Source of the DNA: Euglena gracilis
Lineage: Eukaryota > Euglenida > Euglenophyceae > Euglenales
Reading direction: 5' to 3'
Assembly: GCA_039621445.1 (NCBI GenBank)
Contig: CP154956.1
Span: 86,871,598-86,935,597, forward strand
DNA length: 64,000 bases
The notes beneath the pieces were generated by a model. That model had not been told where the DNA came from and did no database searches. It worked only from the letters and a program-made list of their open reading frames with translations. Numbering within the stretch: the stretch's first letter is position 1; the number at the start of each line of letters is the position of its first letter. Below, piece after piece: positions 35,301 to 47,300 of this stretch. The position numbers were made by a program, and so were the translations under genes.

Positions 35301-38300
35301 TGTTTCGAAACGCTCAGTCTGTTATTCGGCCTGAGTCTGCGTTTCGAAACGCAGACTCAGGTCAGAGTCTGCGTTTAAGACGCAGTTCTTGATATAGAGA
35401 TTGAAAAAAGAAAAAGCATTCCGAAAAAAAAAGGCAAAAGGTTGGTCGACGTTAACGGGTTTCAGGCTGAAACTGACAATGTCCCAAAACGGAACAAAAA
35501 GGCATTCAAAAAAAGGAAGCAAAAGGTTGGTCGATTTCCAAGACATCGGAAACCGTTTATGTCAGTCGATTTCCATTCAGGCGCCCGTTTATGTCAGTCG
35601 ATTTCCATTCAGGCGCCTTTATGTCGGTCGATTTCCATTCAGGCGCCCGTTTATGTCGGTCGATTTCCATTCAGGCGCCGTTTATGTCAGTCGATTTCCA
35701 TTCAGGCGCCCGTTAATGGGCCAAAAACCACTTTTTTGACCATATTTCCGTCCAGGCGGTTTGGTCGAATGATTATCAAGACAGGCGTCGGGCCCAGACA
35801 AAATAGGTTTTAGAAAAATCGACCGACACTAACAGATTCAGCAGGGGCGCCGGGCGCGAGCAAGCGAAGCGAGCCGCCCGGCGCCCCTGCTGAATCTGTT
35901 AGTGTCGGTCGATTTTTGTATAAAAAACGTTACCCAAATTCACGGGCTTCCCCACAGTAGCCCAGCGGTTCCTAACGAGATCCCTATCGGCCAAAAATCG
36001 CGTTCTTAGCATTCACTAGTGAACTTTGGGCATTCACTAGTGCGCTATAGCGCACAGTGAATGGCCACTTTTGATCACCAGTCCCAAGTGTGCACTAGTG
36101 AACATACCGTGCCCCCCCCCCCAGTTAGTCACCCCCCCTGGAAGGGAAATTCCGCCAGGGTGACTAATGGGGGGGGGTGACTAACTCGGGGGGGGGGAGC
36201 AATTTTTGCCCAAATTTTGCCCCCCACCCAAAGTCTTGGGGGGTTTCAAGGTTGTTTTTGGGAATTCCAGGGCACTTTTCATGGATGGCAACAAACAAAA
36301 AATTGTGGGTGTCCAATTTTGGTGTTTTTTTTCACAGAAAAATATTTCCCTTCGGAAAAATTTTTTTGCCCGGGGCCCAAAGGTGACTAATAGGGGGGGG
36401 TGACTAACTCGGGGGGGGGTATCACTAGTGCGCACATGTTCACCAGTGATTGGAATCCGAATTTTTTTATGTTTTTTTTACCCTCCAATCTTTTTCCCTC
36501 ACAGTCCAATGAAGCGTTTTGCCAACATGATGGAAGCTCAGATGCCCCACCCCCCTAACGTAGATGATTTTTTGACTGTTTTACGTGGTGCTGCGTCCCT
36601 AGGAGCCACAGTAGTGGATGCCCTTTTGGGCTCCCTCCCCACCGGTGGTGAAAATGAAGACCTAGGCCCCAAGAACCATGCTGCGTTGAAATGTTTTTTG
36701 GAGTACATTGATGTTTGCAACCGGCATGGCGTTGTTTTTGCCTCTTTGGACGAAGTTTTGGTAGATGGTGCATTGATGCTCGCGAACTTTTTAAAACGCA
36801 CCAGGAAGCCGATGCCTGGGTCAAAACAGGCAGGAGAAGGCTGGAAAAGATGGCCGCCTTCGATCCATGCCAGTATGCCAGTGTCCAGTTTTTGGACATA
36901 TGTAAATGCTGTGAGCAACATTTACAAGGCATTGGCTCCCGTTTTTGCCATCATCGTACCCTCATCTGTAAGCCAGTTCCCGCAATTCAATGCTTTGATG
37001 CGGCCCCTCGTTACGCATGAAAGGGCCAAAAAAGCACAGGAGGCCAAGGGTGGGTTGGCAAACAACGTTTTGCAGGCGGACGAGTTGCTCACTGTTTTAC
37101 ACCCGTGAATGATTCACTAGTGCGCAGGTGTTCACTAGTGAACCATTCACTACTGCCGTAGTGTTCACTAGTGAATGGACCCCGATTCCTCACGTGGGGA
37201 AGCCCGTGAATGGTTTTTCGGGGGCCCCCTCCTGAACACGGTTTCAGGCTGAAATCTGGGCTCAGCCACAATTTGTGTGTAGAAACCGTGGCTAGGGGGC
37301 TCCGGTTTCACGCCCGAACTGGCGGCTGAGGAATCACGGCCAATTTCGCCCAAAATCCCCATGTTTGGGGCAGTTTTGGGCGATTTTGGCCCAAATGGGC
37401 CGCCGGTCGAAATTGGCAGATTCCACGCTTATGAAGCCATGTTACCCATCAATTGAAAGCTCTTCTCAAGCGCTTTCGACAGATGGCCACAGGATTCGGC
37501 CATAATGCACGCAGCGCTTACCCCCCCCCCCCCCGCAAAGTGTCCCCCCCCTCAAAGTGGCCAAAGAGTTTTGGCAAATTTTGGTCCACCCCCCTCAAAG
37601 TGGCCATTTCCTTCGGCGCCTTTGGCGCGAAAGGCCAAAATTTGACCCCCCCCCCCCAAAGTGTCCCCCCTCCCAGAGTGGCCATTTTGGGTCCTACCTC
37701 GCCCAGAGGGTGGCCACTTTGAGGGGGGGGTGAGGGTATTTTCAGCGATCGTGTATTCCAAAATTTGACATCCCACAGCTCAGGTTGCATATTGCATATC
37801 AAACAAAAGTTCTCGCCAACACCTTTCGCTTACCCACAGAACTCAGCCAGATTGCAAAGCGCTCTGAAAATCAGCGATCGCATTTTTTCGCATTTGTCGG
37901 ACCCTATTTGCATATCTGAATTTCCACTTTTCAGCTGCCATGTTGCCCATCGATTGAAAGCTCTTCTCAAGAGCTTTCAGCAGATGGCCTTAGATTTCTG
38001 CCATGCTGCGTGGTATTCTATTTCAGAAATTCTCCAAAATTGGCCAAAAGGAAATTGTTCCTCAAAAACCCCCAATTTCTGGCCCAAGACCACCCAAAAA
38101 CTGCTCAAATATGATTGCCACCTGTCTACAAACCCTTTTGGACACTTTTTGGCACTTTTTATTTTGGGTCCCCCAGACGCCGGTTTCATGCCCGAACCGG
38201 CGTCTGGGACGCCGGTTCGGCGCAAAAATTTCCCGCCCGAACCGGCGTCCCAGACGCCGGTTCGGGCGTGAGACCGGAGCCCCCAGACACGGTTTCAAAA

Positions 38301-41300
38301 AAGAAAACAAGTTGCTGTCTGCTCATGTTTGTAGATAATTTGTTGGCCATGACCCGTGTCCGCCGCAATTTTATATTTAGAAAGTATGTGACTAAAACAA
38401 CCATTCCTGAAGTTTTTTTCTTCCCACAGGAGCCGCTATGCACACCGAATCTCAGTGGGTGGAATCCCAAGCAATTGGCCTTTGGAACATATTCAAGGTC
38501 CCTGACGTTGAATTTCACTCATTCTCAAATTCTCCATTTTCTACAGGGCTATTTGCAAGGCATGGGCAGCTTGTAGATCTTTGCATTCATTTAAAGAAGG
38601 ACTCTAATGAACCTACAGGTGTCAACACTTCCTAACGCCCGTCACCCCCCACATGGTACACAATAAAAAATTTAGTGAATATGATACAAGAATTTTCGAT
38701 GTAATACAAATATTTTTGGCTCATTTATGCACCCGGAAGCCAAAAATCCTTCACCATCCGGCCGCCCTTCGGGCGGGCCATATGTGTATTACCAAAAAAG
38801 GATTTGTGCAGCACCTGTGTATCACCAAAAAAATTGTCCATCATCACGAAGTTGTGATACACATTAAGTGAATGTCTGCTCCATGATGACATGATTGACA
38901 TGATGACAGCCATTTTACCACAAAAATAATGCTCGGAGGAATTCCGAGGGCCCCCCGGGACCCCCACCCCGGGCGGGATGGGGTCTAGCTTGTGGCTCTT
39001 TCCGCTAACAAACGCTTCCTGACAAAATCCCAAGCTGGAAGACCCCCCCCGAAGCAGGGTTCGATATGACTTGAGACATTACAGGCAGTGGCTGAAAACT
39101 TCCCCCTCCCCGAAAATCCCCCCCCCCGAAATTGTCCCGATTTTGGCGGTTCTACCTTATGCTTCCAGGGGTCCAAAAATCCCCCCCCCTCTGAAAAAGC
39201 CCGCCCGCCAGGGTTTGATATAAGGAGGGCGTACATGGTTTAGGTGGGGGGGGGGTGTCCCCCCCACCCCCCCCCCCCTCCTGGCCCGCAGGGGGGGGGG
39301 GTCCGGACCGCCCCCCCCCCACCTGCCAGGGGGGAAGTACGTGTTCACGACGGAGGGGGCCTTCATCTGTGACCGTCCAACAAGTCTGTGGTGTTCGTCA
39401 AACCGAACTTCAACTTTACCCGTCCAACAAGTCTGTGGTGTTCATCCAACCGAACTTCATCTGGGGCGATCCAACAAGTCTGCGGTGTTCATCCATCAAA
39501 CCGAACTTCATCTGGGGCCGTATCCGGGTATCCGGGACCCCCCCAAAAAGGGGCAATTTTTTCCTCCGGCACTTTGCGCCGAAAATTTTTTGCATTTTTG
39601 GCACATTTTTGCCCAAAAAGTGCCCAAAATGGCACTTTTGGTCGTTTTGGGGGGGTCAAAAATTTTCGGTCACCCTCGCGCACCTGTTTAGGTGGGGGGG
39701 GTCCCCCCCACACACCCCCCCCCCCGGTCCCCCGCAGGGGGGGGGGGTCCGGACCACCCCCCCCACCTGTCCTTATATCGAACCCTGCAGCCCGCCCCCC
39801 CAAAAGTCAACAAAGGCACGAGGGAAGGGCTTTTTGGAAGGAGGACTTTGGCCTCTTTGATTTTTTGTCCTTGTGAACCATCATTGTCGCTCTTTATTTA
39901 AGCACCACCCTGAAACAAATGTTGTAGTCCAATGCAAAATTTGAGTTTTGTGCACCAGCAGGTGCTATGCCCATCTTGGGTTCAGATTCCATGGTTCTCT
40001 ATGACACGGACGGCTTAAGCTCCCAGGGGTCCGAAAATCCCCCCCTGGAATCGTCCAGAAAAATGCGGCCCTATGGGGGGGGGTTTTCAGCCACTGCCTG
40101 TAGTGTCCCTGGGGTAATGGGTGATGTGTGGTCCAAAAATGCTCGTATTTCGAATTTCGAAAACATCAAAACATCCAATGTGTCAAAGGGGGAAATCAAA
40201 TTTTCTGCATTTTCCAGCAAAACAGTGCAGGAAAACAAAACTTGCCGAAAAAAATCCAAAAATGCTCAAAAATGGCATTTTTGGCAAGTTTTGGGAGTTC
40301 AAAAAATTTGGCACTTCGCTTTGTTATTCCCCCCCAGGACGGGAAGCCCGACGGCATTAAGGTAGTTGGGGGGGGGTCGGGACCCCCCCCCCCCAGGGCA
40401 AGGTGGTAGGGGGGTCTGTCATGGTTCGAAATAAGGAGTGCATATAGGGTTTATGTGGAGGGGTGCCCCCCCCCTCCTGGACCGGGGTGGGGGGAGGGTC
40501 CGGACCACCCCCCCCCCCACCTGCCAAAGCCCCGCCTGAGGGCCAGCATGCTGCACCAACCTCTTCATGGAGCGGCGTCCGGGCCCAGGGTGGGCCCCTT
40601 GGAGACAGGGCCTTCGTGGCCCCGTCGACCTTGGGCATTGCACTGTCGTCGCATCTAATCCTAATCCCAATCCCAACCTGCCAAAGGAGGTCTGGACCGA
40701 CCCCGCGAGGGGGGGGGGGAGGTACACAGGACCGACCGTGTTAGGGGATCTGGAACCCCACCAGGGGTTTTTTTTTTAGTCTTGGACCCCGGGGGGGCAG
40801 GCTGTATTTTAGTTGGGTGCCGACCCCCCCCCCGGGGGGGTTGCCTGCCTGGGCAGGCACTCCAATGCACTCCCGATCCGACCCCCCCGGGGGGGGGCAG
40901 CACACGGCCAAAAGTGTGCCCTGGCACAGACCCCGGCGCCAAATGCACCGGGGAGCCAAAAATGTGCCTGGGCACAGGCCCAAATCCGACCCCACCCCGG
41001 GGGGGGGGGGTAGTGCCTGCCTGGCACTCCGGACCCCCTCCCCGGGGTTGGTAAAAAAACAGCCTGGGGGGGTAGGGTGGGTGTGTCTGGCCGAGCCCCC
41101 TGGGGGTCCCCCCAGAGGGGAGTGGGATATATTTTTCGGCGCAAAAGGCGACAAATTTTTTTCAAAAAGGTGCTATTTGTAGCATTTTTCGCAATTTTTG
41201 GCCATTTTCGGGAAAATTGAGTTGACCCCCCGGGGGCCTCCCAGGGGGTGGGTGAGCAGGGGGGACCCCCCGGTCTTTAAAAAAACCCCTGAACCCCACC

Positions 41301-44300
41301 CTCTGGGCTTCCCATACATCCCGCCCTCCCCCATACCTTTAAATTTAACATTCGGGGGCTTCCCTACCACCCGCACCCCCCACTGAGCAGATGCCTCACT
41401 CCCCCTCCCAGCATCTAGGGAGGGCGGTGGAACAGACCAGGCTTCGATATAAAGGCAGGTGGGAGGTTGGCGGGTCGGACCTCCCCCACCTACACAATAG
41501 TGTGGTCCGGGTGACTGAATTTTGGCCCGGCCCAAAGCGCCAGTCCAAAAGATTTTGACCCCAAAGTGGCCGAAGGTGCCATTCTGGGCACTTTTTTGGG
41601 CAAAATTGTCAAAATCCAAAAAAAAATTGGCGCAAAGAAGCGCTGGAAGGAAAATGTAACTTTTGGGGGGGGAGGTCGAGCCCCCCCTCCTGCCTTGAAA
41701 TGGTACGGGGGAAATTTTATCTGTCCTGTGGAGTTGACCGTCACCAACCCTGCCCACCAAGGGTGGGCAGGCTTGGCGGCGCCTGCCCACCCAGACATTT
41801 GATGCAAAGTTAATTCGAAAGAACTGTGCCTGAGATACATACTTCAGGTAACACCATATATTTCAAAATTCGCTTCAGGTAACGCTGTGCATTAAGGTTC
41901 TTCTGAGCAATGCAATCGCTTGGGATTTGTGTTATTTTTTCGTGAACGGCTTTTTGACGTCGCCCTTTTCTCTATGTACCAGGAAGTGTGACCGCTCTGA
42001 TGAGCTCCGCCGAAGAGCTGACGTTGGTGTCAAATGGGGTCCAAGCGGATGTTGCAAATGGAGTGCTCCCAAATTCGTTGGTCCCGCACATCGTCTACTC
42101 CAATGATGATTTGCCCTCTGTGGGAAAACTGTTCATTGGTCAGCTTCCTGACCAGGCTTCTGTTCAGCAGGGTCCCCTGTCCCCAGGAGAAGTGAGCATT
42201 GGTGTTGCGCAAGGGGGGCCGGGGTCCAGACCACCCCTTCAGACCCAAGGACCATATTCAGACCCAAGGACCATATGGGACTATGCTATTGCTACATCCC
42301 AAGTGGGTGACTGTTTTTGAAAAGTGGCTGACCCATTCTTTGAAAGTGAACAGTAACTCCTCCCCCCCCCAATGGTATGTCCGGGACCCTGCCCCCCCCC
42401 CCCCGGACCCAAAATTGTTCTCGGTTCCGCAAAGCACCGGAGAAGGTGTGGCATGTTTTACAACCCCCCCTGGGTGGTTTCCCGAGTTAAAAAAGCCTAC
42501 ACATTTTTTTTCAACAAATGAAACTCAAAGATGTCAATGAACCAAGCTCTCCAACTGAACCTGACCCCCCCCAGTTTCCATTGCACACAATTTGAGTGGA
42601 AGTTGCAAAATCCCAGTATCTGGGGTTCGGGAACCTAAAACGTTTTGGCATTTTGGGATTGGAGTTCCTGGTGCCAGATGGCAAACCCCATTTGACATTT
42701 GGGGCAGTTCCACAGGGTCCTCCTTGCTTAATCACAGGGAGAATTCATTGTGCTTTTGTAAGAAGCAAAGGTCGGGCACATGGCCAAAAGTGCATTACCT
42801 GCAACCCCACTGCTAAAAAGCAGGCACAAAACCCCCCCAGAGCATTCTTCGGGGGATTTTTTTCTGGGTGGACGCTGCTGGGACTGACAGAGGTGCCTTT
42901 TGCTCTCGAGTGCCTGCCTGGGGGGGGGGGCTCACTCATTGAAGGAATCCTGTTGCTGACCTCTTTGCCGAACAGGACATCCGCCAAATTTTCGAAAATT
43001 TTGGGCGCCTGGAGGACATCAATGTTCTGCGAGACAAGACTGACCGCAGCAGCAAAGGCGTGATCCCCAATCCACTTTTGTGCCATCAAACCTCAATGTA
43101 GCACAGCAGCACAATCATTAACGGGATGTTTTTTGTCAATGGCGGTCAAAAACGACAGTATCAATCAGCAGAAGAATTCAATGCGCTTCAGAAGCAAAGC
43201 CTAAACATCACAAACCAGGAGGCCCCGGGGGGGAGAGGGGGGTCACTTCGGGATACGATATAAGGACCGGAGGGGGGTCGGACTCCCCCTCCAGTCCAGC
43301 AGGGAGGGGCACCCCCCCCCCTCCAGTCCGGGCCATTTCGGACACTTTTGGGGCAAAAATCTGCCAACAATGCCCAAAATTTTAGGCACAAAGCACCGGA
43401 AGGAAAATCTTGACCTTGTTGGCCCCCCCTCTTTGTCATTCACTGAGGGGCATTAGTCTTTTGGTTAAATATTCATCTGTAATAGATGTGAATGTCAAGT
43501 TGCCAAATTTTTCCAAACAGGAAAAGTTTTTCATTACTGTCTGTGCGGGACGTTTAAGAAAAGGTGCGGATACTAGGGTTGGGTTCTGACAAGGTTCCCC
43601 AAGGCATCTTTTCCCCCAACTCTCAATTTTCTTGATGCCATAGAGTGCATTATGGCATGTTTCTCGTTCTGGATTCTCAGGAGCGTTTTGCCTGCCAATG
43701 TTTTGTCTTTTGCCTCTGGTGTTGTGCAGGTTGCGCTTTCATGAGGTTCTCCGACCCTGCTGTCACCCTTGCGGTCATCTGTCTGCTTCATGGGAAGTTC
43801 CGACTGCAGGTCATAGTTCCTCCGTGTTTTTCTCCAAAACAATGTGTTCAGGTTGACTTGACAAAAGAATATGTACACACAGTTGTCTGGGTAATCCGAA
43901 GCTCTTTCCCCCAGATCAGGGCAGAGGATTTTTTTTTAAAAAAAAGAGAATGTTTCCCCATTCTGCATCATTTTGACCTTCTCTTAAAGTTATGGGGTTT
44001 GGGCTGAATCTTTTTCATTGGCCCCTCAAACCTCCTCTTTCCCCACCTTTTTTTATTGCCACAACCCCCCCCTTTTTTACCCCCCCCCCCCCCCCCCAAA
44101 ATAAGACCCCTGGAGCGCTGGAGACGGTGAAAAAATCCTTGAAAAATTACCAAAAACCCCAATTTCAGGACAAAAATGATGAAATTTCGAAATTTTTTGG
44201 ATTTTTGAAGTGCAAAAAAGCATGGTTAATGTCGTGCGCCAATTTACATGTTGCGCGAAGCGCTGAAGGCTTTTGCTGTTTTTGGGAACCTGAAAATGAT

Positions 44301-47300
44301 GTTTTTTTTTCTGGCCCAGTTCCATCAAGAAAAAATCCAAAAAATAAGACCCTCCCCCTGGAGGTTTCCAGTAGCGCACCCCCAAAAATAAGACTTATTT
44401 CTATTATTATTTATTTAAGTCTTATTTTTGGGGGGGTGTTATTTAACCTCCCCCCAATAAGTCCCCCACCAGGGGTTTTTTTAGTCGTGGACCCCGGGGG
44501 GGGGGCGGGATGGGGTGGGTGGGCGCTAAATTTTTTTGAAAAGTGCTATTTTTAGCATTTTTCGCAATTTTTCGGCCATTTTTTGTCGGTTCCCCGGGAC
44601 CCCGGGGGGGGGGGGCCAGGGTTTGATATAAGGAGGGCGTACATGGTTTAGGTGGGGGGGTGTCCCCCCCCCAGGGGTTTCCCCCCCTGGGGGGGGGCCA
44701 GGGTTTGATATAAGGACGGGTAGGGGGGGATCCGGACCCAGGGTGCACACTTCCTGCTTGGACTGTGAAAGGTTTCATTTAATGAATTAACACGGGTCTA
44801 CTGCAAAAGTGGAATCCTAACTTTTTGGTTGCCTCCAAGGAGCCCCCCCCCCCCCCCTGCGGGCCAAGGGGGGGGGTGGGGGGGACACCCCCCCACCTAA
44901 ACAGTGGCGTGGTCCGGGTGACCGAAAATTTTTGACTCCCCAAAACGACCAAAAGTGCCATTTTGGGCACTTTTGGGGGCAAAAAATTTGCCAAAAATGC
45001 AAAAAATTTTCGGCGCAAAGCGCCGGAGGAAAAAATTGGCCCTTTTTGGGGGGGTCCCGGGTACCCCCCCAGGGTCGGTCCGGACCCCCCTGGCAGGTGG
45101 GGGGGGGGGGGGGTCCGGACCCCCCCCTGCGGGCCAGGAGGCACCCAAAAAGAGACGTTTCAATAGTTCTTAATGGGCTCTTAATGGGACATGCATGTAA
45201 TGGAAGGCCAGAAATACTAGCATTGCAAATTTCGCGTAATGTAAAATTTGCAAATTACACTCTTGCAATTTTCGGTGATTTTCAGTGATCTTACGGTAAT
45301 TTCTGAAATGTTAATGAAATGTCAATGACGCAGAATTGACCCAAAACACAAAGGTTTTGGGCCCAAAACGGGGGGCCGGGGGGCCGAAAAACGCTCACTT
45401 TCGGCTTGAAAACAGTTTTTCCGGGTCCGGGAGGCCAAAAAACATGATTTTTGGCCACTGAATTTTTGTGGATTTTTTGGATTTTTTTCGACTTTTTTGT
45501 CCAAAAACGGCCAAAGTCTGACAGTGGAAGAAGTTTACAAATGTCCCAAATTGGCGGGAAAACGGCTGTATCTCGGGGGGGGGGGGGGTGCCTGCCTGGG
45601 CAGGCACTCCAAGGCACTCCCGATCCGACCCCAGTAGGGCACACGGCCAAAAGTGCCCGAGCACAGACCCGGCGCCGGGGAGCCAAAAATGGCCTTTTTT
45701 CAAAGGAATGTGCTGAAATCCGACCACCGGGGGGGGGGGGGGGGCAGAGCCGGGACCCCAAGGCACTCCGGACCCCCCTCCCCCCCGGGGTTGGTAAAAA
45801 AAAAACAGCCTGGTTGGGGGGGGCAGGTCGCAGAGTGGGAGATTCACATGCTTTTTTGATATTTTTTTTTACTCACACCAGAGCGAAGGTGTTATTTTTT
45901 CTGTTGTGTATTGTACACCCAGCAGGTGCTAAGAATTTGAATGGATACAGCTTTCCGCCCTCTGAAAGGTGTCGTTGCCTCCAAATCCGCTCTTCTGTGC
46001 CAGGGCAATTTGCGGGCAATCGAGATTCGATTTGCACAAACCCCAGCCGCAAAGGTGTGCTTCACTGGCTGCTTTCGCTTTGCAATCTTTTGGGGTTTCC
46101 CCCTGGTCAGCACAAAAAAAATTGTGGGGGCGGGTGATTGCCCTCCCTTTTGCATGTCTCTCCGCTTTTGTTATGTTTTTTGGGGGATGTTTTTTTCAAA
46201 GGAAATGTTTTGGAAATCTTGCCAAAATGACATTGCGGTTTGCCTTGCTTTTGTCCTGGTTGCTGGGGTTTGAAATTTCTCGGAGCCAGAATGTCCCCAA
46301 CAAATCCACCCCTTAGAATCCGCCATTGAGTGTGTCTCCATCTGTTGTCAGTATCAATTCTCACCCCCTCAGGGCTGTGTGGGAATCCCCACAACCCTAT
46401 GGGTGGTGAGTGGGGGGGGGGTCGACCCCCACCCTTATCCTGGTGTGTGGGGGGTCCACCCCCCCCCACGCACCAAGCCTTCCCGTATTTTCCAGGGGCA
46501 CCAATTCTAGGTCAAATTTTCCTTCGGCGCCAGGCTCCTTTTTTAGGAAGTTTGCACCCCCAGGGGGCAGGCTGGGTGCTATGGGCTGGGTGGGGGTGCA
46601 AAACCGAACCCCCACCCCAGGGGAGTGTGCCTGCTATGGGCAGGCACCCCATAGCACAAGGCCCCCCTCCCCCGTGTGGTTGGCAAAAAGAAGCCTGTCT
46701 GGCGAGGGGTAGAAGACGACCCCAAATGTCAGTACAGCCTGGTCCCCTTACTTGGGCCTATGGAAAACCGTGTTTTGGCCCTAGAACAGGAAACCAATTG
46801 GGGGCTCACATTGCGATCCCCGGGATAGTTATTCCGGTGCCGGCCGGATTAGTGTCTACGGGTGTGAAAAACATGCGGATATCAAAAAAAAGGCCAGATA
46901 TCGACAGTTTTGGAGGGGTGGACAAAGAGAATTCTGAAGGACGCAAAGTCTTTGCGTCCGGTGCCATGGTGGGTGGGGGTCGACCCACCCCTCCACCTGG
47001 GCTGCTCCTGGGTTGACCCCCCCCCCACCAGGCTTTCCCGTACAGTCCTGAACCCCTGGGCAGAATGAGAGTCGGCCAAACAGCCAGGTTGGTGGGGGGG
47101 GGGGCGTCCCAGGTGGGGGGGTCAACCCACCCCACCAATCTTTCCCCGTTCTGCCCTGCTGACCCCCCCCCATTCATTGGCCAACGAGCTGTTGAAGTGG
47201 ACAAGGAACTGGGGGGACTTTAAGAAAAATCATTCTCTGCCAAACGAATTCACAATGCAAAACTGTTGACAAAACAATGTGCAAAGCATGCTTCATTTGC

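Noticed and set aside
42172-42975. Non-canonical intron starting at GTCCCC after 42171
   Set aside because: It would need an AGG 3' end to keep frame; the GTGAGC donor at 42192 gives a canonical, in-frame GT-AG intron.
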